From Firmicutes bacterium UBA5201 (GTDB lineage Bacteria; Bacillota; Clostridia; Peptostreptococcales; Acidaminobacteraceae): DNA of 58,287 bases. The stretch spans positions 1 to 58,287 of the forward strand of contig DHVT01000005.1 of the NCBI GenBank assembly GCA_002412775.1, given 5' to 3'. Position numbers and translations under genes: made by a program. The notes beneath the pieces are model-generated. The model ran no database searches and had not been told where the DNA came from. It saw only the letters and a program-made list of their open reading frames with translations. Numbering within the stretch: the stretch's first letter is position 1; every line of letters starts with the position of its first letter. Below are positions 35,290 to 42,619 of this stretch, one piece after another.

Positions 35290-36795
35290 ATGGATCAAAA
35301 TCCAGCATTGTATCAAAATATTTTGCAAGCAATCACTTTTCCACTTGCGCTGTTTTTATTTTCGAGAATCGTTCTTACAGAGCATACGAAAAAAATCAAT
35401 TTGCATCCGATGTTGATCTATTTTATTTTTGTTTTGATATTTTTGCCAATTATTTGGATTCCGTTTTCAATAAGAGTGTTTTTTTATTTTCTAGGCACTT
35501 TTTTCATACTGTTGATCAATTATAAAATCAATATTTATCAATCCTTTTGGTTGGTCACTTTATATTTGTTGATGACTACCATGCTTGAAATCATTTCCTT
35601 AGCCGCAATTCAACCTTTGATTTTGGGGATTTTTAAACTTAATGAGATTTCAGAGATTATAGTTGCTCAAGTTTTGATCGTAATTATGATTTTCTTCTCA
35701 AGTAACTTGTTGAAAAACAGATTCAACAGGTTTATGAAAAATAGTAATCTCGTCAAAAAGTATCAAATCACTTATCCACTGATTGTCCTGTCGGCAATGG
35801 TCATGATCAGTTTGCTCATGACGCTTGTTCTGTATGATGTGATTCAGTTTCGGGTCAATATGCTTATTTCTATCGTATTTGTATTTTTGATCACTCTGTT
35901 TTCAGTGATTTCTGTGATCATCATAGATAAATATCTTAAAAACAAGAACGAAATGGAAAATCTCAAATCAAATTTGATGCATTTCAAAGCATTGAAAGAG
36001 ACACAGACAAACAACTACTTTTTTGAACAAAGTATTGAATTTGACTTGATGCATTCAGATATCGGTGTGAAAATCATCGAATCATTCACACTGGATTCAT
36101 TACTATACAAGAGTCGAAACAGCAGTATCTATCTGCTGGGGGATAAAGAGGAAACTCAATATACGATGAAAGTCATTGAAAAGAAAGAAGGGATCGCATA
36201 TGACTTTGAAGGTCTGAAGAGCATTCTACACCCTTTGATTGTCCCCGTCAGTGAAATTGGCGAAGGCGAAAAGTACCATTATATTTTAAAACCGTTTGTG
36301 AAAGGTGTTGACCTAAACCGCTACGTCTTTGAAAACGGTCCGCTGGAGCATCCTTTATTAGTAAAAATCATCATTCAACTTGCAAGCGTTTTTGATGACT
36401 TGCATACCCGTAAAGAGCCTATCGTTTATCGCGATTTGAAACCAAGCAATATCATATTCAACTCGGAGAATGAAACCATTCGTTTGATTGATATCGAGTC
36501 AATACGAAAATATGAGTCCAGTAAAACTTCGGATACATTTATTATTGGAAGTAGAGGATATGCGCCACCCGAGCAATACGGTTTCAGCCAGACCCTCCCA
36601 CAATCGGATATATATGCCATGGGAGCCACCATCTATTATTTGGCGACAGGAGTCGAACCGGATTTTGTTTTCATATCCAATGAGATCCATCTTTCCGATT
36701 TGCCTGAATCATTGAAAGTTGTCATAAAAAAGTGTATGTCTTTTAACCCAAAGGATCGGTACGGTAGTGTCAGCGAGATTTTATCGTTGATTTAA
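35290..36795 (+). CDS. polytopic membrane protein with serine/threonine-kinase domain
   Basis: The 501-residue protein has about six hydrophobic helices in residues 1-215 and a cytosolic kinase-like domain (about 265-501). The ATP lysine appears in TMKVIEKK (near 293) and the catalytic loop is YRDLKPSN (near 380). The metal-binding DFG is replaced by IDIES (near 400), and the glycine-rich loop is poor. The APE region reads GYAPPEQYG. It could be a low-activity kinase or pseudokinase. The membrane part resembles no sensor I know. A ribosome site ACAGGAGG is present. No phosphatase gene is adjacent. Confidence 0.85.
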   Translation: MDQNPALYQNILQAITFPLALFLFSRIVLTEHTKKINLHPMLIYFIFVLIFLPIIWIPFSIRVFFYFLGTFFILLINYKINIYQSFWLVTLYLLMTTMLEIISLAAIQPLILGIFKLNEISEIIVAQVLIVIMIFFSSNLLKNRFNRFMKNSNLVKKYQITYPLIVLSAMVMISLLMTLVLYDVIQFRVNMLISIVFVFLITLFSVISVIIIDKYLKNKNEMENLKSNLMHFKALKETQTNNYFFEQSIEFDLMHSDIGVKIIESFTLDSLLYKSRNSSIYLLGDKEETQYTMKVIEKKEGIAYDFEGLKSILHPLIVPVSEIGEGEKYHYILKPFVKGVDLNRYVFENGPLEHPLLVKIIIQLASVFDDLHTRKEPIVYRDLKPSNIIFNSENETIRLIDIESIRKYESSKTSDTFIIGSRGYAPPEQYGFSQTLPQSDIYAMGATIYYLATGVEPDFVFISNEIHLSDLPESLKVVIKKCMSFNPKDRYGSVSEILSLI

Positions 36796-36844
36796 CTGTT
36801 AAATTTTAGATTTAATGGGTATGAGGATTACGTAATATAATTAA

Positions 36845-36966
36845 ATATGGCAGTTTCGATTGAAGCAATCACAATTGGGCGCCATGATTTTGGAGGCTAT
36901 ATGGACGCTTGCCTCCAAATGAGCGAATAGCGTAACCGACCCTTATTTTGGGTCGGTATTTTTTTG
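36845..36966 (+). ncRNA. structured leader or small RNA of unknown class ending in a terminator
   Basis: After a TATAAT near 36835 the sequence can form ATGGC/GCCAT enclosing GATTG-AAG-CAATC, then TTTGGAGGC/GCCTCCAAA, then the terminator ACCGACCC - TTATTTT - GGGTCGGT with a T-tract (about 36936-36966). The protease gene starts 60 nt later. It does not match a riboswitch class I can name. Confidence 0.5.
36936..36966 (+). terminator. intrinsic terminator before the protease gene
   Basis: Perfect 8-bp stem ACCGACCC/GGGTCGGT with loop TTATTTT, followed by ATTTTTTT. Confidence 0.85.
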
Positions 36967-37025
36967 TTGCTGCGTGGGGTGCGTGGCCGAGGCGTTCTAT
37001 GTTAAGAAAGGCGAGGTGGAGTTCC

Positions 37026-38855
37026 ATGAATGGCAAAAGCACGAAAAAAATCTCTTATGTGTTGTTGGTGAGTATTTTGTTTATGAGCATGTCTTTTTTA
37101 TCAACCGCTTCAGTGGCACAGGAAGGATTGAAGCCGATTGAGATCTTTGTCAATGGAAATGTTTTGGTCACTGATATTCCTCCGATCATTGAGGACGGTC
37201 GCACACTTGTGCCCTTGAGAGCAATCTTTGAGAGTCTTGATGCCGAAGTGCTATGGGATCAGATCGAGAGGAAAGTGACAGCAACCAAAGGCGAAATAAC
37301 AATCATACTTTACATTGGTAATAAGTTGGCGTCGGTCAATGGTTTGTCTGTAACACTCGATGTTCCTCCCAAAATCATGAATGATAGGACACTTGTTCCG
37401 CTTAGATTTGTAAGTGAATCGTTTGGAGCTGACGTGGGATGGGATGGTGTCAATAGGATTGTCACCGTTGCATCCAAACAAGCGACTCCGGATCCAATTC
37501 CGGATTCCACACCTGGTCTGATACTTCCTGGATTCAATTACCCGGGAATCAGCTTGAAAGACGTTCCAGATTGGGTGGTATCAGGACTGAAACTTTCTGC
37601 AATCGATAAGAGCTATGACTCTGCCAAGATTTACTTGGATACCTTAACCGTACAAAAAAATGTGGATCTTTCCATTATCAAACCCTCTGAGGACTATAAC
37701 AAATTATGGCATGATGTACCTCAAATCATATTCTGGCCTACAGGATGTGATTTCACACCATTCATGACATTTCAAGGCAATCAGGATGGCGTGGGCGGAT
37801 GCATCGGTCGTTCGATGGTTCATATCATGAATATACTCAAGGAAAGGGAGCACCCTTATACTCCGGATGCATCTTTCTGGTATTTGCACGGCAGACAGGA
37901 AGAACTGGCTGATGGCGGTCCAATAGACACTCAATTTGTACTTGCCGAGAATGGACTTTGTCCGGAAGCATCTTCTCCTTCAGATTATGACAAGGCTGTT
38001 GTAAAAACAGATGCAACTGGAAAAGTATATGTGGATTACAGCGAAATGCTCAAACCTAACGGTTGGACCAATTACCTGGCGTCATATTACAAAATGAAAG
38101 AGAGTGAAAAGTACGAACCGACAATTGAGAACATCAGATACTTTTTGAAGAATTTCGGTCCGTTGCTCGCTGGGGGAGAATTATCGCTTATTCAAGGTGA
38201 GAATCCAAAAGAGCATCATGCAGTCACCATAGTCGGATATGATGACGTCACCAGTACTGTAAAGTTACTCAACAGTTGGGGAGACACATGGGGACCGACA
38301 GGTAACGGCTATTTTACAATGGCTTATGATGAGCTTGCAGATAACTTCGGGTATATCAGGTACTACGAGAACATATCCGTCGAAAGGGTTGGAACAGATC
38401 AAGCCTATTCAGCGAGAATTCACATTGACACAGGAGCCGAATCACGAAACAAATTGAAAGTGACCATTGGAATAGACGGTAAAAGCCCATTTACTGTTTG
38501 GGACACCCCAAATGAGACACTGTGGGTCGATTACAGCAAGACACTCAAACTGGATGTGCCACTGCCTATATACGCTGTAGACTATTGGCCACCTAAAGTT
38601 GGTACGCACTGGTATGTTGAGGTGACAAATCATTCCACTTGGGATACTGCTGTGCTGAAAGAAATCACTTTCGCTAAATTATATAAAAATTCAGATGGCA
38701 ACTATGCTATAGAGACCTTCAAATCACCAGAAAATGGTACAACCATAGCACCAGGGGCAACTAAAAAATTCTATGTTCCCAAAAAAGACACAACCATTAT
38801 GATTCCGATTGTTCCTATTGATCCAATCTATCCAATCGTTCCAATCAATCCATAA
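37026..38855 (+). CDS. secreted papain-like (C1) cysteine protease with copper-amine-oxidase-N domains
   Basis: The 609-residue protein has a signal peptide (cleavage near AQEG, about 35) and two copper-amine-oxidase N-terminal-like repeats (about 38-155; PPIIEDGRTLVPLRAIFE and PPKIMNDRTLVPLRFVSE). A C1-family peptidase domain follows: catalytic Cys in GGCIGRSMVHIMN, His in HHAVTIVGYDD and Asn in LLNSWGDTWG. A beta-rich domain and a Pro/Ile tail (IPIVPIDPIYPIVPI) end the protein. The first domain is a common cell-surface module in Clostridia, so the enzyme probably acts outside the membrane. ATG 37026 has GAGGTGGAG upstream. The structured RNA and terminator upstream may regulate it. Confidence 0.88.
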   Translation: MNGKSTKKISYVLLVSILFMSMSFLSTASVAQEGLKPIEIFVNGNVLVTDIPPIIEDGRTLVPLRAIFESLDAEVLWDQIERKVTATKGEITIILYIGNKLASVNGLSVTLDVPPKIMNDRTLVPLRFVSESFGADVGWDGVNRIVTVASKQATPDPIPDSTPGLILPGFNYPGISLKDVPDWVVSGLKLSAIDKSYDSAKIYLDTLTVQKNVDLSIIKPSEDYNKLWHDVPQIIFWPTGCDFTPFMTFQGNQDGVGGCIGRSMVHIMNILKEREHPYTPDASFWYLHGRQEELADGGPIDTQFVLAENGLCPEASSPSDYDKAVVKTDATGKVYVDYSEMLKPNGWTNYLASYYKMKESEKYEPTIENIRYFLKNFGPLLAGGELSLIQGENPKEHHAVTIVGYDDVTSTVKLLNSWGDTWGPTGNGYFTMAYDELADNFGYIRYYENISVERVGTDQAYSARIHIDTGAESRNKLKVTIGIDGKSPFTVWDTPNETLWVDYSKTLKLDVPLPIYAVDYWPPKVGTHWYVEVTNHSTWDTAVLKEITFAKLYKNSDGNYAIETFKSPENGTTIAPGATKKFYVPKKDTTIMIPIVPIDPIYPIVPINP

Positions 38856-38940
38856 ATTATGGAATCTCCATTGATTGATGCTAAGTTATCTTGGGTATAT
38901 CATGATAGAAGAGATCAAGTAAAATACGTGGGAGGACAAT

Positions 38941-39177
38941 ATGCAGAAAAAGATATTAATAACGTATTGCAATTCATGAGGGTATCGTGGAAAAGCTGCT
39001 AGTTTAGCAGCCAAAATCAAGGAAGAACTCGGCATTAAAGATGTGGAGCTCGTAGATGGAAGACCAGGGATTTTCTTGGTTGAAGTGGATGGAAAAGAGA
39101 TATTCCATAACAAGAAAGAAATGGTCAAGTATCCAGATGAAATGGATGTCATTGAACGCATAAAAAAAATGGATTGA
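38941..39177 (+). CDS. SelW/Rdx-like selenoprotein; TGA at 38977 read as selenocysteine
   Basis: GGAGGACA precedes ATG 38941. The frame meets TGA at 38977-38979 (codon 13) and then runs 65 more codons to TGA 39175-39177, giving 78 residues. The site is Y-C-N-S-U-G-Y, the CxxU redox motif of the SelW/SelT/SelH (Rdx) thioredoxin-like family, with the expected later strands VELVDGRPGIFLVEVDGKEIF (in part) and a basic C-terminus. A stem-loop GCTGCT - AGTTT - AGCAGC puts its GU-bearing loop 22-26 nt after the TGA. The protein is a likely thiol or selenol redox carrier. Standard gene finding sees only a fragment. A terminator follows. Confidence 0.92.
38995..39011 (+). promoter_or_regulatory. bacterial SECIS element of the SelW-like selenoprotein
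   Basis: A perfect 6-bp stem GCTGCT/AGCAGC has the loop AGTTT (39001-39005). The loop starts 22 nt after the TGA, the same spacing as in the HesB-like selenoprotein gene, and contains GU. SelB would recognise this element together with Sec-tRNA. Confidence 0.8.
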
Positions 39178-39194
39178 TTTAAAAATTAATGCAT

Positions 39195-39237
39195 GAAAGA
39201 CCTTTTGACCATATGGATTGTCAATAGGTCTTTTTTG
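39195..39237 (+). terminator. intrinsic terminator after the SelW-like gene
   Basis: AAAGACCTTTTGAC pairs with GTCAATAGGTCTTT with one mismatch; a run of Ts follows. Confidence 0.85.
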
Positions 39238-39241
39238 TTTA

Positions 39242-39250
39242 TGTTATAAT
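39242..39250 (+). promoter_or_regulatory. extended -10 promoter of acylphosphatase
   Basis: TGTTATAAT is a perfect extended -10, 35 bp before the acyP start, directly after the previous terminator. Confidence 0.7.
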
Positions 39251-39284
39251 GATATGTGGGTATCAATTGACTGAGGTGAGAGAT

Positions 39285-39560
39285 ATGCAAGTCCTGAGGA
39301 TTATTGTGACCGGAAGAGTTCAAGGCGTAGGTTTCAGATACTTCATATACAAATTGGCCACGAAAATGGGTGTAAAGGGGACTGTCAGAAATCTAGATGA
39401 TGGCAGTGTCGAAATCATATGTCATACGGATGATTATGAAATGTTCATCGATGCAGTTAGAAAAGGCAACGGGTTTTCAAGAGTTGATGATTTGTATGTC
39501 GAAAAAATCCATCCTGCGTCGATAGCCTCAAGGCATCTTCGCAGTTTTACCATCATTTAA
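39285..39560 (+). CDS. acyP: acylphosphatase
   Basis: The 91-residue protein matches the family from end to end. GRVQGVGFR carries the phosphate-binding loop and catalytic Arg18, and GTVRNLDDGSVE carries Asn36. It hydrolyses carboxyl-phosphate bonds of acyl phosphates in the cytosol. ATG 39285 has GAGGTGAG upstream. A protein of unknown function follows after 22 bp and may share the transcript. Confidence 0.95.
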   Translation: MQVLRIIVTGRVQGVGFRYFIYKLATKMGVKGTVRNLDDGSVEIICHTDDYEMFIDAVRKGNGFSRVDDLYVEKIHPASIASRHLRSFTII

Positions 39561-39582
39561 AAACTTTTCCTGGGAGGTACAG

Positions 39583-40590
39583 ATGATTTTTCTAAGAATG
39601 GGTACTCGAATTGTATTTCTACGATCTGCAAATCCAAGAGTAACTTCTAATCAATTGACTGAAACACTTGGCTATAAAAGCGTTTCATTTGCTCAAGGTC
39701 AAAGCGATTCGAATGAAAACAGCACATTGATCTTCATTACTCCTGTTGGCCCTGAAATTACAGATCCTGACGATGCCGAGTTTATTTTGCTGGCTGATGA
39801 GACCGGAACAACCGTACTTGCGGATATCATCAACCTGAAAGTGTGTGCGGACATCGAGAAAGTGGATATGGGACCTAGAATCGTGGTATTTCGTGTTCCA
39901 GGAAATGAGAATGAGTTTGCGGATATGCTTTCAAAGAATTATGATGGGAAGAGAGTGTCATGGAAAGACGGCGTACGACTCGGTGAAAAGGAGCAGACAT
40001 TGATCAGTCTGACCACACAGAGGCTTCATCAGACAATCAAGAGTGAGGATTTTTTCTCCGATCACATTTTGGTGGATCAAAATCAGAAGGAATGTTTTGC
40101 AAGACTTGGTCGTGAAGCGCTTTTCTATTTGAACCATAACCTAAAAGATGCTTCTTTGTACGAATACCGCATAAGCCTTTATGATGCCTACGAAAATTAC
40201 GAAAAACATTATCAACGGCTTGTTCAGGTTTTTTCGGGACTTGAGACCGGACTTGTTTTGGGCGAAGGCTGGACGAAAGATTATGCACATATCGTCATGT
40301 CCATTATGGTATATCAAATCAAACTGTTCAGTTTCTCTTCACCGGTGGATATCAAAAAAATTCTCATCGGTCTAGAATATGATGAGACAGGACATCGAAT
40401 GGCCGACCTTGATTTATACAACAAAAAACGAAAAGTCTCTTGGACAGAAGTCCAAAAAGACCAAAAGGAAAAGCGAACTAAAAAAGATGAAGGTATTTTT
40501 CTCAGAAGTGAGCTCATGAAAAAGTTGCCTGAGAAAGAAAAAGATAGAATTTTGGAACTTGAAAGTGAAATCAGGAAACTGATCCGCTAA
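39583..40590 (+). CDS. cytosolic protein of unknown function
   Basis: The 335-residue protein is soluble and charged. The N-terminal half is alpha/beta (RIVFLRSANPRV, STLIFITPVGPEI, RIVVFRVPGNENEF). The C-terminal half is helical and ends in a basic/acidic coiled-coil-like segment (VQKDQKEKRTKKDEGIF). No family is recognised. GGGAGGT lies upstream of ATG. It is followed by a repeat-rich gap. Confidence 0.7.
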   Translation: MIFLRMGTRIVFLRSANPRVTSNQLTETLGYKSVSFAQGQSDSNENSTLIFITPVGPEITDPDDAEFILLADETGTTVLADIINLKVCADIEKVDMGPRIVVFRVPGNENEFADMLSKNYDGKRVSWKDGVRLGEKEQTLISLTTQRLHQTIKSEDFFSDHILVDQNQKECFARLGREALFYLNHNLKDASLYEYRISLYDAYENYEKHYQRLVQVFSGLETGLVLGEGWTKDYAHIVMSIMVYQIKLFSFSSPVDIKKILIGLEYDETGHRMADLDLYNKKRKVSWTEVQKDQKEKRTKKDEGIFLRSELMKKLPEKEKDRILELESEIRKLIR

Positions 40591-40772
40591 TAAGTTTCCT
40601 GATTGTACTGTAACGAACATAGACACATGAGGCTAGTATAGTTTCGCTCAGGAAGATCTCGAAATGTCAAATGAGACGCTAATAAGTTTCCTTCGGAAAC
40701 TTAACTACGCGATTTTTTGTTCCACAAAAAATTACCTACGCGAAAAAAAAGAGCGAAGTGCGCTCTTTTCTT
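40585..40772. repeat. repeat cluster: 16-bp direct repeat, two hairpins, flanking octamers
   Basis: CGCTAATAAGTTTCCT occurs at 40585-40600, across the stop codon, and again at 40677-40692. The second copy runs into a hairpin AAGTTTCC - TTC - GGAAACTT. Next come CTACGCGA (40705-40712) and CTACGCGA (40735-40742) flanking the perfect inverted repeat ATTTTTTGT - TCC - ACAAAAAAT. A further AAAGAGCG/CGCTCTTT hairpin with T-tract (about 40750-40774) looks like a terminator. Confidence 0.7.
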
Positions 40773-42425
40773 TTATTCTTCAAGTAGTTTTAGTATGGTC
40801 TCATATAAAATCGTTGGAACAACCCTAAATGAGTAATCTTTCTCGATGCGTTCTGTGAACTGATGGGCATCTTTTCCAAAAGGTCCAATATTGGCAACAG
40901 GTAAATCCAGTTTTTGCATGTCTTCGATCGGTAGATTGTATCTTGAACCGAATGCTGGCATGTTATTCTTAAGTGTAGCGATACGTTCAGGTGGAGGTGC
41001 AGATGCAAAGCTCAAATCTGATATATATGGGTAGAACTTCCTTCCGACCATTGGTGTTTTGCCTTTATGCTTTGTAACGACTGTTTTGAGTGTGTCTATG
41101 AGCTTTTGTCCTTTTTCTGTCTCACCACTTACATAGTTGTGTGGGTAATAAGGCGGTGAGAAATAAACGATGACAATAGGATCCTTGTCCGACCAAAGAT
41201 TGTGGACGGCTTGTACGATGTATTGGCTGAAAAGACGCTCGTCGATCAATGGGTCCTTAAGCATTTCCTCTTTGTAGGATTCCAGGATCTGATTGAGTTC
41301 TTCTCCACGTTCCTCATAAACCGCTGTGAAAAGGTCTTGATAAGACATGACGCGTGCTTTCCAAGTCAAAGGTTTTGTCTCAATGTGACTCGCTTTGCAG
41401 AAGATATCGTACCGTTCGTTGAGTATCCCCACGACATCGCTGAATGCATCATAGGAAGCTTTGAGCATTTTTTTCATGACTTGATCGGGAGTGCTGTTGT
41501 GCGTCGCATAGTTGAAATAGAGATTGACGGCACGTGCGATTTGAACGGAATACTCCGATTTGAGATCGCGATGCTGAAGTGTGATTGGAGGCAATGAGAC
41601 TTCTCCCTCCACCACATCCGAGTAGGCGATGTTCTTGTTGATTTTCATGATGATCGCACCGGCGATCTGCGTGGGGTCAAGGCCGCTGAACGGTTGACCT
41701 ACGTGGGTTTCTTTGCCCAAAACATAAAAAGAAGGCATGAGTTTCCCCACTGTGCCAATGTAAATATATTTGTTGTCATCTCCATCATATCTTGGGGACA
41801 CGTAATCGGTATCCAGTACCGCCTGATAGTCATAAGATTCCGATTCCTGTAAACGTACAAGTTCTGGAACAAATGAAAGCATTCCACCTGAGTTGCCCTC
41901 TTCATCACCGACTGCGCAAAACACGATATTGCCGGACCATTCGTCAAGACGTTCGGACAAATCTTCAAGAACAGCGATGATTGCTGCAACACCGCATTTC
42001 ATATCGAGTATACCGCGACCGAATACATAATCGTCTGAATCAAGATCCTTCTTGATATCCTCTGACAAGTTCAGTTTTTGAAGTGCTTTTTTGAGCTCGG
42101 CGGGTTCAGTCGCATACTTTCTGAGATCGCCATAATCGCTGATGCCGACGGTATCTGTATGACCGATCAAAACGACTGTTTTTTTGCTTTCCTTCAGTTC
42201 GCCTCCGATTCTGACCATGACGCTGCTTCGTCCGAGAGAATCATTTATGAATGGCAATTGCGTCAATAAATGGGGATGTTTTTTCCAATAAGGCATTTCA
42301 CTGAACATTTCAAATATCTTGTCGCTGATGTCGTTCTCATCTTTTGTTCCTACGACACTTCTGATGTTGACAAGCTCTATGGTCAACTCTTCAATTCTCT
42401 TAGCCAATCTTCTTTTGCGTTCCAA
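40773..42425 (-). CDS. RocB-like M20 family metallopeptidase
   Basis: The 550-residue protein has M20 zinc-peptidase motifs: VVLIGHTDTVG (metal His/Asp), FGRGILDMKCG (bridging Asp) and CAVGDEEGNSGG (catalytic and metal Glu). Its length and C-terminal YPYISDLSF segment match RocB, linked in Bacillus to arginine use, though the exact substrate of RocB is unproven. The best ribosome site GGAGG (42431-42435) serves a TTG at 42425. ATGs at 42437 and 42443 have none and the first overlaps that GGAGG, so TTG is chosen. It is monocistronic. Confidence 0.88.
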   Translation of the reverse strand: MERKRRLAKRIEELTIELVNIRSVVGTKDENDISDKIFEMFSEMPYWKKHPHLLTQLPFINDSLGRSSVMVRIGGELKESKKTVVLIGHTDTVGISDYGDLRKYATEPAELKKALQKLNLSEDIKKDLDSDDYVFGRGILDMKCGVAAIIAVLEDLSERLDEWSGNIVFCAVGDEEGNSGGMLSFVPELVRLQESESYDYQAVLDTDYVSPRYDGDDNKYIYIGTVGKLMPSFYVLGKETHVGQPFSGLDPTQIAGAIIMKINKNIAYSDVVEGEVSLPPITLQHRDLKSEYSVQIARAVNLYFNYATHNSTPDQVMKKMLKASYDAFSDVVGILNERYDIFCKASHIETKPLTWKARVMSYQDLFTAVYEERGEELNQILESYKEEMLKDPLIDERLFSQYIVQAVHNLWSDKDPIVIVYFSPPYYPHNYVSGETEKGQKLIDTLKTVVTKHKGKTPMVGRKFYPYISDLSFASAPPPERIATLKNNMPAFGSRYNLPIEDMQKLDLPVANIGPFGKDAHQFTERIEKDYSFRVVPTILYETILKLLEE

Positions 42426-42619
42426 ATTTGCCTCCATGATCATTCATATGCATCTAGCATTCATTATATCACCAACTGTAAATTATGATAAAGATTATTT
42501 TGAATCTTCAGGCAATTGTTGCGAAAATTTAGATTTTTTGAATTGATGATTGGCACAATTCCATACAAACTGATATCATGATAAAATGGAAGTCAAATAT
42601 ATTGAGGAAATTATAAATT

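Noticed and set aside
38886..39161. Minus-strand 91-residue open frame
   Set aside because: It is antisense to the SelW-like gene, has no ribosome site and matches no family; the plus strand explains the sequence.
40585..40772. CRISPR array
   Set aside because: Repeats are only two copies each, of different lengths, with no regular spacers and no cas genes.
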